Assembly: GCF_014490575.1 (NCBI RefSeq)
Contig: NZ_CP061033.1
Location: forward strand, 620,001 to 684,000
Origin: Corynebacterium zhongnanshanii
GTDB taxonomy: Bacteria; Actinomycetota; Actinomycetes; Mycobacteriales; Mycobacteriaceae
DNA: 64,000 bases
Direction of reading: 5' to 3'
Shown here: positions 36,480-45,686 of the stretch, in pieces
Numbering within the stretch: the first letter of the stretch is position 1
Layout: each line of letters opens with the position of its first letter
Made by a program: the position numbers and the translations under genes
The notes under the pieces: model-generated
What the model was told of the DNA's origin: nothing
The model's database searches: none
Seen by the model: only the letters and a program-made list of their open reading frames with translations

Positions 36480-37220
36480 GTGACTTCCCCAGTAGAGCGA
36501 TCCGATATTCCCCACGAGTTGATTCCGCGCCACATTGCGCTGGTGATGGATGGTAATGGCCGGTGGGCTCAGGAGCGTGGAATGCCCCGCACGGAGGGGC
36601 ACCGTCGTGGCGAAAAGGTACTGATCTCACTGGTTGAGGAATGCCTGGAGCTGGGGGTGGATTATCTGTCGGCGTACGCTTTTTCCACGGAGAACTGGCG
36701 TCGATCTACCGACGAGGTTCGGTTCCTCATGGGCTTCAACCGGGACGTGCTGCGTCGGCAACGGGACTACCTCAACTCGCTGGGCGTGCGGGTGCGCTGG
36801 GCGGGACGCCGACCACGCTTGTGGCGCTCGGTGATTTCCGAGCTGGAGAAGGCCGAGGAGCTGACGAAGGATAATACGCGGATGACGCTGGCCATGTGCG
36901 TCAATTACGGTGGTCGCGCGGAGTTGGTCGATGCTGCCCGAGCCATAGCGACCGACGCCCAGCGCGGGGCCCTCAAGCCCTCCTCCATTAACGAGAAGGT
37001 CTTTGCCCAGTACTTGGACGAGCCCGATATGCCCGATGTGGATATGTTCCTAAGGCCTTCCGGGGAGATGCGCACCTCGAACTTCCTCCCGTGGCAGTCC
37101 ACCTATGCGGAGATGGTGTACCAGGATGTGCTGTTTCCGGACTACACGCCGAATGACCTGCGGGCGGCCGTGCTGGAGTACGCCCAGCGCGACCGGCGTT
37201 TCGGTGGCGTGAAGAGCTAA
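36480..37220 (+). CDS. uppS: Undecaprenyl/decaprenyl diphosphate synthase (cis-prenyltransferase)
   Basis: 246 residues, GTG start. The signature [12 protein letters not shown] begins at residue 23 with the catalytic aspartate at 24; [11 protein letters not shown] and the C-terminal [19 protein letters not shown] follow. It makes the cis-polyprenyl carrier for cell-wall polymers from isopentenyl diphosphate. Actinobacteria have two such enzymes; this one, beside recO and era, is the longer-chain type by position. Confidence 0.95.
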   Translation: MTSPVERSDIPHELIPRHIALVMDGNGRWAQERGMPRTEGHRRGEKVLISLVEECLELGVDYLSAYAFSTENWRRSTDEVRFLMGFNRDVLRRQRDYLNSLGVRVRWAGRRPRLWRSVISELEKAEELTKDNTRMTLAMCVNYGGRAELVDAARAIATDAQRGALKPSSINEKVFAQYLDEPDMPDVDMFLRPSGEMRTSNFLPWQSTYAEMVYQDVLFPDYTPNDLRAAVLEYAQRDRRFGGVKS

Positions 37221-37284
37221 AAGTTCATCGGTCTGAACTTGCATGTGCCGTGGTTGTGGACATGACGTGCTGCGCGTCACGGCT

Positions 37285-37290
37285 TACTAT
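37285..37290 (+). promoter_or_regulatory. Candidate -10 element, ferritin-VIT1 gene
   Basis: TACTAT, 7 nt before the ATG at 37298; no Shine-Dalgarno, so leaderless transcription is likely. Confidence 0.5.
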
Positions 37291-37297
37291 ATGTGGG

Positions 37298-38428
37298 ATG
37301 AGCAAGGAAAAGTCTCGGGAGAGCGCACAGAACCCGGCGGAGGCTCCCCAGCCAAGTCGGAAGCAGATCAATCGCTGGCGCCAGTATCTCGCCAACGAGC
37401 GCGCCGAGGGGGCGGTGTATCGCGAGCTCGCCAGGAAGAAGCAGGGGGAGGAGCGCGAGATCCTCTTAGGCATTGCCGAGGCTGAGGAGCGCCACGAGGA
37501 GTACTGGCGCCAGCGGCTGGGCGATCACGTGGGCCTGCCGCGCAGTGCTAGCTGGAGCACCCGGATGATGGCGTGGATGGCGCGACGCTTCGGCACGGTG
37601 TTTGTGCTGGCGATGATGCAGTCCGCGGAGTCGCGCAACGGTTACTTAAAGGATGAGGACGCCACCGAGCAGATGGCCGCCGATGAGGCGATCCACGCGG
37701 AGGTCATTCGCGGCCTGGCCGCGCGTGGCCGCGCACAGATGTCCGGGGACTTCCGGGCGGCGATCTTCGGCGCGAATGACGGGTTGGTGTCCAACACAGC
37801 CCTGGTGCTCGGCATGGTTGGTACCGGTGCTTCCTCACAGGTGGCGTTGGTCACCGGCCTGGCGGGTCTGCTCGCCGGTGCGCTATCCATGGCGGCAGGG
37901 GAGTACATCTCGGTGAGCTCCCAGCACGAGTTGATGAAGGCGAGCTCCCCCAGCCCCACCGCAGGCAAGTCCGTCATGGAGCTGGACGTCCAGGAAAACG
38001 AGCTGGAACTGGTCTATCGTGCGCGCGGCATGAACGCGGCGGAGGCCAGGCGCAAAGCCCTCGAAGTGTTCGATGCCCTGGAGGCCGGGGAGGGCGAGGA
38101 CCCGCAGGCGTCGTTTGAAATGGGGATGACCCGCAGTGAGGAGGAACAAGGAGGATCGCCTATCTCCGCGGCGATCTCCAGTTTCTTCTTGTTCAGCCTG
38201 GGGGCGTTGATCCCCGTGGTGCCGTACATCCTGGGGCTCACCGGATCCACGGCTGCGGTGGCGGCGTGCGTGCTGGTGGGGATTGCGCTGATGGTGACCG
38301 GCGGGATCGTGGGTGTGCTGTCCGGAACCTCGCCGATGCGGCGGGCGCTGCGCCAGCTTGCCATAGGCTTCGGCGCGGCGGCGGTGACGTACCTGCTGGG
38401 ATCGCTGTTTGACGTGTCCGTGAGCTAG
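37298..38428 (+). CDS. Ferritin-like/VIT1 fusion membrane protein (MbfA-type iron exporter)
   Basis: 376 residues from the ATG at 37298. The first ~140 residues are a rubrerythrin/ferritin-like helix bundle with diiron-type ligands (EAEERHEEYW and ADEAIHAEV). The C-terminal ~225 residues are a VIT1/CCC1 membrane domain (FGANDGLVSNTALVLGMVG; ALSMAAGEYISVSSQHE; SSFFLFSLGALIPVVPY). Such fusions are called membrane-bound ferritin A in alphaproteobacteria and export iron. The stop overlaps that of the convergent Fur-family gene by 4 nt (CTAG), so the pair may be functionally linked, which is inference. Confidence 0.88.
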   Translation: MSKEKSRESAQNPAEAPQPSRKQINRWRQYLANERAEGAVYRELARKKQGEEREILLGIAEAEERHEEYWRQRLGDHVGLPRSASWSTRMMAWMARRFGTVFVLAMMQSAESRNGYLKDEDATEQMAADEAIHAEVIRGLAARGRAQMSGDFRAAIFGANDGLVSNTALVLGMVGTGASSQVALVTGLAGLLAGALSMAAGEYISVSSQHELMKASSPSPTAGKSVMELDVQENELELVYRARGMNAAEARRKALEVFDALEAGEGEDPQASFEMGMTRSEEEQGGSPISAAISSFFLFSLGALIPVVPYILGLTGSTAAVAACVLVGIALMVTGGIVGVLSGTSPMRRALRQLAIGFGAAAVTYLLGSLFDVSVS

Positions 38429-38886
38429 GCGTTGCGATCGGTGCGGCAGTTGCTGCACAGACCGAAGATTTCGGCGGTGTGACCGGACTTCTGGAAACCG
38501 AAACGGGACGCGGTATCTTCGGCCCAGGCCTCCACGGGGCCGCCGTCGATCTCTACGGTCGTGCGGCAGTTCGTGCACACCAGGTGGTGGTGATGATCCT
38601 CGGTGATGCAGGAGCGGTAGAGCGTTTCGCCGGACTTGTCATGCAGGGTATCGATGGCGCCCATGCTCGCCAGTTGCTGCAGGGTGCGGTACACGGTTGT
38701 GAGGCCCACCCGGTGGCCTCTATCGGTGAGCTGCTGGTGAATATCCTGAGCAGAGCAGAACGTGGTGAGGGTGTCCAGCACTTCCACCACGGCACGGCGC
38801 TGCCGGGTGTTCCTCTGGCCAATTTTCGGGCCACGGGTGCGCAGCGGTGCCTCCTGGTGTGTGGACTCCGCGGATGGGTTGGACAT
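38425..38886 (-). CDS. Fur-family metalloregulator (Zur/FurB-like)
   Basis: 153 residues. Winged-helix core TRQRRAVVEVLDTL and VGLTTVYRTLQQLASMGAID, a DHHHHLVC metal region and two CxxC pairs (CTNC and CSNC) that hold structural zinc. By position next to glyS it matches mycobacterial FurB (zinc-responsive Zur). It represses metal uptake genes when metal is bound. The ATG has AGGAAGAG about 10 nt upstream. A Fur-box-like half site lies under its putative promoter, so self-regulation is possible. Confidence 0.92.
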   Translation of the reverse strand: MSNPSAESTHQEAPLRTRGPKIGQRNTRQRRAVVEVLDTLTTFCSAQDIHQQLTDRGHRVGLTTVYRTLQQLASMGAIDTLHDKSGETLYRSCITEDHHHHLVCTNCRTTVEIDGGPVEAWAEDTASRFGFQKSGHTAEIFGLCSNCRTDRNA

Positions 38887-38960
38887 GTATTTTCACTCTT
38901 CCTGCGATCTACTGTCGGTGGGTCACGCTGCGGGTATCGAGCTTGACGACAGGCTTTTTC

Positions 38961-38990
38961 AGTCTAATCGCAGTCTTGATCCATTTTCAA
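38961..38990 (-). promoter_or_regulatory. Putative promoter/operator of the Fur-family gene
   Basis: On the minus strand TTGAAA (38985-38990), 18-nt spacer, TAGACT (38961-38966), about 75 nt before the ATG. The -35 is part of TTGAAAATGGATCAA, an imperfect palindrome resembling a Zur/Fur box left half (TGAAAATG). Confidence 0.4.
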
Positions 38991-39142
38991 CAAGGAGCCC
39001 TATTGAACAAGGCCGACGGGGCAGGGGTGGCATCCAGACCAGCCTCGGTGGGGTGGGGGCGCATCTGGCCACGCGGATGGCTAGGATGTAGAGAAGATAT
39101 AACGAAGATATCGCCTAAGGACCCAAGGAGACATCACTAACC

Positions 39143-40522
39143 ATGGCCGGAACCATTGACGCTGTTGTAAACCTCGCGAAGCGTAGGGGACTCGTCTACC
39201 CCTGTGGAGAGATCTACGGTGGCACCCGATCCGCATGGGACTACGGCCCACTCGGTGTGGAACTCAAGGAAAACATCAAGCGCCAGTGGTGGCGCCACAT
39301 GGTGACCGCCCGCCCGGACGTGGTGGGCTTGGATTCCTCCGTCATCCTGCCACGCCGTGTGTGGGAAGTATCCGGCCACGTCGACGTGTTTACCGACCCG
39401 CTGGTGGAGTCCCTGCACACGCACAAGCGCTACCGCGCTGACCACCTGCTGGAAGCCTACGAGGAAAAGCACGGCCACCCACCAGCAAACGGCCTGGCGG
39501 ACATCAACGACCCAGAAACCGGCCAGCCCGGTGCCTGGACGGAGCCGAAGGAGTTCTCCGGCCTCATGAAGACCTTCCTGGGTCCCGTGGCCGACGAAGA
39601 AGGCCTCCACTACCTGCGCCCAGAAACCGCCCAGGGTATCTTCACGAACTTCAAGAACGTTCAGACCACCTCCCGCCAGAAGCCACCATTCGGCATCGCC
39701 CAGGTAGGTAAGTCCTTCCGCAACGAGATCACCCCAGGAAACTTCATCTTCCGCACCCGCGAGTTTGAGCAGATGGAAATGGAGTTCTTCGTTAAGCCTG
39801 GCGAGGACGAAACGTGGCACCAGTACTGGATCGATAACCGGCACCAGTGGTACATCGACTTGGGTATCGACCCGGAGAACCTGCGCCTGTACGAACACCC
39901 ACAGGAAAAGCTCTCCCACTACTCCAAGCGCACCGTGGACGTGGAGTACGCCTTCAACTTCAAGGGCTCCAAGTGGGGCGAGCTGGAGGGCGTTGCCAAC
40001 CGCACCGACTACGACCTGCGTGTGCACTCCGAAGGCTCCGGTGAAGACCTGTCCTTCTTCGACCAGGAGAGCAACGAGCGCTGGATTCCGTACACCATCG
40101 AGCCAGCGGCCGGCTTGGGCCGCGCCATGATGGCCTTCCTGGTGGACGCCTACGACGAAGAAGAGGTGCCCAACTCCAAGGGCGGCACCGATACACGCAC
40201 GGTGCTGAAGCTGGACCGCCGTCTCGCTCCGGTGAAGGTGGCTGTGCTTCCGCTGTCCAAGAAGGACACGCTGACCCCTGTGGCGGAGAAGCTGGCAAAC
40301 CAGCTGCGCGGCTTCTGGAACGTCGATTACGACACCTCCGGTGCCATCGGCCGCCGCTACCGCCGTCAGGACGAGATCGGAACCCCATTCTGTGTCACCG
40401 TTGACTTTGACACCTTGGAGGACAACGCCGTGACCGTCCGCGAGCGGGACACCATGGAGCAGGAGCGTATCAACATCGAGGACCTGCAGGCGTACCTGGC
40501 TGAGCGTTTGGCGGGCTGCTAA
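39143..40522 (+). CDS. glyS: Glycyl-tRNA synthetase (class II, alpha2 type)
   Basis: 459 residues. Class II core motifs: [19 protein letters not shown], motif 2 [25 protein letters not shown], and motif 3 around [14 protein letters not shown], plus a C-terminal anticodon-binding domain. Charges tRNA-Gly. AAGGAG lies 11 nt before the ATG. A 256-nt gap separates it from the divergent Fur-family gene; apart from the Fur promoter I see duplicated GAAGATAT motifs there but no clear glyS promoter or T-box. Confidence 0.97.
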   Translation: MAGTIDAVVNLAKRRGLVYPCGEIYGGTRSAWDYGPLGVELKENIKRQWWRHMVTARPDVVGLDSSVILPRRVWEVSGHVDVFTDPLVESLHTHKRYRADHLLEAYEEKHGHPPANGLADINDPETGQPGAWTEPKEFSGLMKTFLGPVADEEGLHYLRPETAQGIFTNFKNVQTTSRQKPPFGIAQVGKSFRNEITPGNFIFRTREFEQMEMEFFVKPGEDETWHQYWIDNRHQWYIDLGIDPENLRLYEHPQEKLSHYSKRTVDVEYAFNFKGSKWGELEGVANRTDYDLRVHSEGSGEDLSFFDQESNERWIPYTIEPAAGLGRAMMAFLVDAYDEEEVPNSKGGTDTRTVLKLDRRLAPVKVAVLPLSKKDTLTPVAEKLANQLRGFWNVDYDTSGAIGRRYRRQDEIGTPFCVTVDFDTLEDNAVTVRERDTMEQERINIEDLQAYLAERLAGC

Positions 40523-40524
40523 GC

Positions 40525-41067
40525 GTGAACACCGACATTCGCTGGACCGTCCCCAGTGACGGACACACGTTCCCGATTTACGCCGGGCCCGCACAGGACA
40601 TGGACCGCATTGCCGAGTTCGCCGACGAGCGGGGAGTGACCAACATCCGCTTTGGCGGCGATACCTGGGAGCTGTCTGCCGACAACGGGCCGAAGGCCTC
40701 TGCCGTGACTGGCTCGGGCACATGGACGGCTACTGGGGATGCGGAGACGTTCGCGAAATCCAAGCAGTATGTTCTCCAGGCTGATCGGCACACGGTGACG
40801 ATCATCGCTGAGTCCAAGTCCCACTTTGTCCTGGACATCGATGGCGAGAAGGCAGGACAGTTCACCTCTGAGAACCGTGGTCTGCGGAACCTTCATGTGG
40901 AGTTTGAAGGCCCCGGGGAGAAACTCCCGCTGGACGTTCAGGTGTTCATTTCCTGGGTAGCCCGCAGGATCATGGAAGTGCGCACCCTGAACTCCACCAA
41001 AGCGCTGTTAATCGCGCTGCTGCTGTGCATCCCGGTTATCGTGGCCTACTGGATTGGTGCGATTTAA
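40525..41067 (+). CDS. Membrane-anchored protein of unknown function
   Basis: 180 residues from the GTG at 40525, 2 nt after the glyS stop, so co-transcribed with it. The first ~145 residues are a soluble beta-rich region with no recognised motif (TIIAESKSHFVLDIDGE), and the C-terminus has one membrane helix, KALLIALLLCIPVIVAYWIG. A tail-anchored topology is likely. No family recognised. Confidence 0.7.
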   Translation: MNTDIRWTVPSDGHTFPIYAGPAQDMDRIAEFADERGVTNIRFGGDTWELSADNGPKASAVTGSGTWTATGDAETFAKSKQYVLQADRHTVTIIAESKSHFVLDIDGEKAGQFTSENRGLRNLHVEFEGPGEKLPLDVQVFISWVARRIMEVRTLNSTKALLIALLLCIPVIVAYWIGAI

Positions 41068-41084
41068 GGGGGCTTGGTTCGTGA

Positions 41085-41120
41085 CCCCTTAACCCCGGCT
41101 CGCCGGGGGTTAAGCAGGGG
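41085..41120. terminator. Hairpin between convergent genes
   Basis: CCCCTTAACCCCGGC (41085-41099) pairs with GCCGGGGGTTAAGCAGGGG (41102-41120) with two small bulges. It lies between the convergent genes ending at 41067 and 41142. No T-tract, so efficiency is uncertain. Confidence 0.55.
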
Positions 41121-41141
41121 CCGGGGCGCGTCGGCGCTTAC

Positions 41142-43181
41142 TTAGAAGGAGAACGAGTCCCCGCCACCACCAAAGTCTCCGCCGCCGAAGCCGCCACCGC
41201 CGCCCCCTCCAAAGCCGCCGCCGAAGCCACCGCTGTTGGAGAGCAGAGAACCGAGAATTACACCGGTCATCAGGCCGTTGCCACCACCGCCGCCGTAGTA
41301 ATTATTACGACGGTTAAAGCGGTCAATGTCCTCGCGCGCCTGCGCGGAGGCCCTCCGGGTTAGCTGCGATGCCTGCTGCGCCAGCAGATACGCGCGCTTG
41401 GTGTCCTGCTCCCTCAGGACTTTGGCCTGCTCCAGCACCTCGCGGGCGGCGTGAGCCGTGGAGCGGGCATCCACACCGATGATGTTTCGCCGGTTGCGGA
41501 TAGTTTCCTCCACGGCCACGAGGTTCTGGTTGGCGTCCGCGATGGTCCTGTCGACCATGTCGAGCGTGCGCCGGAAATCATTATCCGCTCCGCGGGCCTC
41601 ATCCAGTTGGATGTCCAGCTGACCATCGGCGTCGAGCAGTTGAGAGTAGCTTCCCAAAGGATCATTGCTCTGATTGTGCCGCGCCGTCTCCAAGGCCTGG
41701 TGAGCGGCGTCCACCGCCTCTGCCAGCGCCTCCTTGTTAAATGGGGCGTGACTGCGCGCCAGCTCGTGTGCCTCGGCAATTTCCTCTTCCACTTCCGTGA
41801 TCAGCGCGGAGAGATTGTCCTGAGCCACCCGCAGCTGGGATTCGGCGTTCTCCACCGCCTGCAGTTGTGAATCGGCCTGTCGAATGGCCATGCGTGCTCC
41901 GTCGATGATGTCGATGAGCTCGCCCTGTTGTCCCGCGGGCTTGGCTGTGAGTGCGCGTGCTTGCTCGATCGCGTGATCCACCTGGTTGATCTCGGCCTCG
42001 GCGATGTCTGGGTTGTGGGTGATGCTCACCAGCAGTTGGGGGTCGATGCGCGTGGTAAGGTCCTCCATGATTGCCCGGGCGCCGGGGATGCGGCTGCGCA
42101 GGGAGACCGACGCCTGGGTGAGCGTGTCCAGAGTCTCCGGCGCATGGATGAGTTGTTGCCGTAGCTCGGCGAACTCCGCGGCCTTTCCATTGAGGTTCTT
42201 ATCGGCGGTGCCGCAGCTGGAGATAATCTCGGTGAGCAGCGCGCGCTGTTCCTGCTCCGCGGTGACGAGCCCTCCCTTGATGCGCTGGTGCATGCCGTAG
42301 GCCTTGTGGAGGGTCTGCTGGGAGCGGGTGAGGGCGCGCTGGAGTTCGCGGGTGCGCTCCTCGCCAAACTCGGTGCGGGCGATGGTGAGTTCCTCGTTGC
42401 CTTTGCGGATGGACTCATCGGTGCTGTGCAGTTCCTCAGCGGCAAGGGTCTGGAGGACGGACAGGGGCTGCTGCATGAGGTCGCTGGTTGCCTCGGGCTG
42501 GATGGAGCGGGCCGTGTTGAGTTGGCGGGCTTCGGTGTTCTTGCGGTTGCGTCGGCTCCAGACGAAGGCCCCGGCGCCTCCGCCGAGCAGAGCCACGGCG
42601 GCTCCTCCCATCCAGATCTTGGAGGAGGTGGAGACGGTTCCTGCCAGCTCGTCGGCGGCTGCCTGGGCACCGCCGGCCCAGTCCTCGTTGGTGAAGTGCT
42701 TTTTCACGGCGCCGATGACGTCCTGCGCCGTGCTCTTGGATACGGACGCGCCGTAGTCCAGCCCAGCGTTATGTTTGGTGACATCGGTGACCAACACCAT
42801 AGTGTTGTTGGTGGGATCCTGCTCACGCAGCTGGGCGGCGTAGCGCTGCGGATCGGACTCCGGAATGGAGTCCACGAACACCATGTACAGCTTGACGTTA
42901 CTGTGTTCAATGCCCTTCTTGAGGGTCTCCTCGATGGCCGCCTTATCAGAACCGGAGAGTACCCCGGCCGCGTCCACCACCTGGTCGGTGAGGGCAACGT
43001 CGGTCGCGGTGGCGGTGGTCCCGATCGCAGCCGGGGTGGCTGCCGCTGCTTGGGCTGCCAGCGTGGTGGCGACGCCTATGCCGAGGAAAGCCCCGGCGCC
43101 CACACATCCCGCCGCGGCGACAGCCGCGGCACGGCGTAGAGCACTGGCGAAGAAAAAGGTGGTGGAGTTGTTGGCGTTCAT
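41142..43181 (-). CDS. TPM-domain membrane protein with coiled coil and Gly-rich tail
   Basis: 679 residues from the ATG at 43181 (AAGGTAGG 5 nt upstream). An N-terminal signal peptide/helix (RRAAAVAAAGCVGAGAFLG), then a TPM_phosphatase-type domain (DVALTDQVVDAAGVLSGSDKAAIEETLKKG; ...TNNTMVLVTDV), a second membrane helix (WMGGAAVALLGGGAGAFVW), about 380 residues of alternating helical coiled coil, and a glycine-rich end ([10 protein letters not shown]...GGDSFSF). TPM domains occur in thylakoid and bacterial membrane proteins without a settled role. Divergent from the DUF218 gene. Confidence 0.8.
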   Translation of the reverse strand: MNANNSTTFFFASALRRAAAVAAAGCVGAGAFLGIGVATTLAAQAAAATPAAIGTTATATDVALTDQVVDAAGVLSGSDKAAIEETLKKGIEHSNVKLYMVFVDSIPESDPQRYAAQLREQDPTNNTMVLVTDVTKHNAGLDYGASVSKSTAQDVIGAVKKHFTNEDWAGGAQAAADELAGTVSTSSKIWMGGAAVALLGGGAGAFVWSRRNRKNTEARQLNTARSIQPEATSDLMQQPLSVLQTLAAEELHSTDESIRKGNEELTIARTEFGEERTRELQRALTRSQQTLHKAYGMHQRIKGGLVTAEQEQRALLTEIISSCGTADKNLNGKAAEFAELRQQLIHAPETLDTLTQASVSLRSRIPGARAIMEDLTTRIDPQLLVSITHNPDIAEAEINQVDHAIEQARALTAKPAGQQGELIDIIDGARMAIRQADSQLQAVENAESQLRVAQDNLSALITEVEEEIAEAHELARSHAPFNKEALAEAVDAAHQALETARHNQSNDPLGSYSQLLDADGQLDIQLDEARGADNDFRRTLDMVDRTIADANQNLVAVEETIRNRRNIIGVDARSTAHAAREVLEQAKVLREQDTKRAYLLAQQASQLTRRASAQAREDIDRFNRRNNYYGGGGGNGLMTGVILGSLLSNSGGFGGGFGGGGGGGFGGGDFGGGGDSFSF

Positions 43182-43216
43182 GATGCCTACCTTAACCGAA
43201 AACTCGGCGACCTTAA

Positions 43217-43245
43217 CGGACAATCTGGGGCGAGCGGACTATGGT
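43217..43245 (+). promoter_or_regulatory. Promoter of the DUF218 gene
   Basis: CGGACA (43217-43222), 17-nt spacer, TATGGT (43240-43245), then 7 nt to the ATG at 43253; a leaderless arrangement. Confidence 0.55.
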
Positions 43246-43252
43246 CTTAGGC

Positions 43253-43933
43253 ATGCCATTTTTGCAACGCGCGGGACGAGCAGTGAGCGGCACTTTCTTC
43301 GGCGTGCTGCTGTCTGTTTTTTACTTGATTTTTGGTGCAGTGCTGTGCGCGGCGATCATCTCCGCAGGCACGGCCTTCCAGGTGTGGGCGCACGCGCGGG
43401 CGGATGACCGCACCGGCGCAGACACCATTTTTGTGCTGGGTGCCGCCCAGTACGACGGTGTGCCGTCGAAGTGGTTCCAAAGCCGCCTGGATCACGCGGC
43501 GGAGCTCTATCGCCAGGGCGTTGCTCCGACCATCGTGACCGTAGGAGGAAACCAGCCGGGGGATCGCTTCACCGAGGCTGCCAGCGGGCGCGAATACTTG
43601 GTGGAGCACCAGGGCGTGCCGCCTCAGGCCATTGTGGCGATCGAACGTGGATCGGACACGCTGACTAGCGCCCAGGCCTTCAAGGAAGAGGCGCAGCCCC
43701 GCGGCTGGGTGTCCAGCGTGGTGGTGACGGACTCGAACCATTCCCTACGTGCGTTGCGCATGGTGGAGGATGAGGGATTCGACGCCTGGAGCTCGCCCAC
43801 ACGGACCGGACCGAGCTACGGCACCCGCACCGAGCAGGTTCAGTCCATCGTTCGGGAAACGGGGGGACTGTTGTATTACGAGGTGTGGGAGCGTCGCGCG
43901 GATGGCCCGGCGAAGGGATGGGGCCATGCCTGA
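43253..43933 (+). CDS. DUF218 (YdcF/ElyC-type) membrane protein
   Basis: 226 residues from the ATG at 43253. One N-terminal helix (LLSVFYLIFGAVLCAAIISAG), then a DUF218 domain with TIFVLGAAQYDGVPSKWFQSRLDHAAELY, a TVGGNQPGD loop, and VTDSNHSLRALRMVEDEGF. Related proteins (ElyC, SanA) act in envelope maintenance or polyprenyl-linked metabolism; exact role unknown. Its end overlaps dgt by 8 nt, so the two are co-transcribed. Confidence 0.82.
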   Translation: MPFLQRAGRAVSGTFFGVLLSVFYLIFGAVLCAAIISAGTAFQVWAHARADDRTGADTIFVLGAAQYDGVPSKWFQSRLDHAAELYRQGVAPTIVTVGGNQPGDRFTEAASGREYLVEHQGVPPQAIVAIERGSDTLTSAQAFKEEAQPRGWVSSVVVTDSNHSLRALRMVEDEGFDAWSSPTRTGPSYGTRTEQVQSIVRETGGLLYYEVWERRADGPAKGWGHA

Positions 43934-45218
43934 GGCCTATGTCTACAGCGAGGCTGACTTGGAGCGTGTGTTTGCCACCACGCCGAAGGAGCTGGGTATC
44001 CCCGGAGCCCTGCCCGATGGGCGCGACGACTTCGACCGGGATCGCGCCCGCGTGCTACATTCCGCAGCCCTGCGCCGCCTGGCTGATAAGACACAGGTCG
44101 TGGGTCCTGGAAGTGGGGACACTCCCAGAACACGCTTGACGCACTCCCTTGAGGTGGGGCAGATCGCCAGGGGCATCGGCAAAACCTTGGGTGCGGACCC
44201 AGACCTGTGCGAACTCGCTGGGTTGAGCCACGACATAGGCCATCCGCCCTACGGCCACAACGGCGAACGTGCTCTGGACGACGCCGCCCGTGAACTCGGC
44301 AAAGTCCAGTCCGGCTTCGAAGGCAATGCGCAAACATTGCGCATCCTGACCCGCCTGGAGCCCAAAGTTCTGGGCGGGGACGGGCACTCCTATGGACTCA
44401 ACCTCACTCGGGCCAGCGTGGACGCAGCGTGCAAGTACCCGTGGGGGCCGGTGGCGGACGACGGCCGGCGTCGGAAAAAATATTCATGCTACGAGGACGA
44501 CCTCGACGTACTCGCATGGGCCAGGCAGGGCGCGGACGGCACGAAGAAGTGCCTGGAGGCGCAGATCATGGATTGGTCCGACGACGTCGCCTATTCCGTC
44601 CACGACGTGGAAGACGGGATCGTGTCCGGGCGCATCAACCTCGACGTGCTGTGGGACCTGGTGGAACTGGCAGCGCTAGCGGAAAAGGGCGCCCGGGTGT
44701 TCGGCGGAACCCCCGAGGAGCTTGTGGAGGCCGCGGGGCGATTGCGGGAGATGCGCCTGATTTCCCGGGCAGCGGACTTCCATGCCTCGCTGAGCGACCT
44801 GGCGGCGCTCAAGGCGATGACGTCGGAGCTGGTGTCCCGGTTCGTCACGGCGTGCGTGACCGCCACCCGCGAACGCTACGGCGCTGCCCTGGGCCGCTAT
44901 AAGGCTCAGCTGGTGATTCCGAAGGACGTGGAGGCGGAGGTGACCCTGCTGAAATCCATCGCGGTGCTGTACGTGATGGATGAGCAGGAGCACCTGGCGC
45001 AGCAGGAGCGCCAGCGCGACCGCATCTTCCGGGTGACGGATTACCTGTGGAAGGGCGGGGAAGGCGCGCTGGATCCGCACTTTAGGCAGTGGTTTACCCA
45101 GGCGGCGGACGACCAGGCCGCTTTTCGCGTGGTGATTGACCAGGTGGCGTCCCTGACGGAATCCAGGCTGGAGCGCCTGGATCGGCAGGCATTTTCTTTC
45201 AGCGCCAGCTGGGCTTAG
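43926..45218 (+). CDS. dgt: Deoxyguanosinetriphosphate triphosphohydrolase-like protein
   Basis: 430 residues from the ATG at 43926. HD-domain phosphohydrolase: RLTHSLEVGQIARGIG and GLSHDIGHPPYGHNGERAL carry the metal histidines and aspartate; a DWSDDVAYSVHDVEDG segment follows. It hydrolyses dNTPs to the deoxynucleoside and triphosphate. It is followed by the divergent-facing RNase gene whose stop overlaps by 4 nt. Located before dnaG in the same region, as in mycobacteria. Confidence 0.95.
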   Translation: MPEAYVYSEADLERVFATTPKELGIPGALPDGRDDFDRDRARVLHSAALRRLADKTQVVGPGSGDTPRTRLTHSLEVGQIARGIGKTLGADPDLCELAGLSHDIGHPPYGHNGERALDDAARELGKVQSGFEGNAQTLRILTRLEPKVLGGDGHSYGLNLTRASVDAACKYPWGPVADDGRRRKKYSCYEDDLDVLAWARQGADGTKKCLEAQIMDWSDDVAYSVHDVEDGIVSGRINLDVLWDLVELAALAEKGARVFGGTPEELVEAAGRLREMRLISRAADFHASLSDLAALKAMTSELVSRFVTACVTATRERYGAALGRYKAQLVIPKDVEAEVTLLKSIAVLYVMDEQEHLAQQERQRDRIFRVTDYLWKGGEGALDPHFRQWFTQAADDQAAFRVVIDQVASLTESRLERLDRQAFSFSASWA

Positions 45219-45661
45219 TCTTCGGCGTCGGGGATTTCGCAGAAGCTCTTGAAATGGTCGTCGGTGTAGTACCACACATCGGGATCGGTCTTCGTGCCAC
45301 CGCCGACCACCAGGCGCCGCTCGCCCCGGTGGTTCAGCCCCGGGGTCTTCACCGTGTACTCCCGGTAATAAGAGGAATGCTGCTTCGGCAGCAGGCCCTC
45401 GTAGTTGCCGAAGTGTTTACCGTCCGCCGGGCCGTCGTCGGGCGGGGCATCCACCAGGATGTCCTCCACCTGCTGCGCGGCCTCCGGCGGAAGCGAGTGC
45501 AAGGAACAGTGCTGGGAGGACTCGGATACGGAGCTGGTAGCGCTGTTGGTATCGCTGGGGGAATCGGACAGGCCAAGGTAGGCGGTGGCCCCTGCGAGCA
45601 ACACAGCGGCCACAGACCCACCAGCCCACATTCCTTTGTTCGTGGAGCGTGGCTGAGACAT
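45215..45661 (-). CDS. Secreted or membrane-anchored guanyl-specific ribonuclease (RNase Sa type)
   Basis: 148 residues. An N-terminal hydrophobic segment (GGSVAAVLLAGATAYLGL) gives a signal or anchor, followed by a Ser/Thr linker and a compact domain of ~95 residues matching Streptomyces RNase Sa: SLPPEAAQQV, GNYEGLLPKQ, YYREYTV, HRGERRLVV, DDHFKSF. The catalytic set is present in the same spacing: E101, R112, R116 (as E54, R65, R69 of RNase Sa) and H136. C52 and C141 match the disulfide. It should cleave RNA after guanine outside the cell. No barstar-like gene is adjacent. Its stop overlaps that of dgt by 4 nt. Confidence 0.88.
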   Translation of the reverse strand: MSQPRSTNKGMWAGGSVAAVLLAGATAYLGLSDSPSDTNSATSSVSESSQHCSLHSLPPEAAQQVEDILVDAPPDDGPADGKHFGNYEGLLPKQHSSYYREYTVKTPGLNHRGERRLVVGGGTKTDPDVWYYTDDHFKSFCEIPDAED

Positions 45662-45686
45662 GCCCTCTATTAGACCACTGCCAGGG

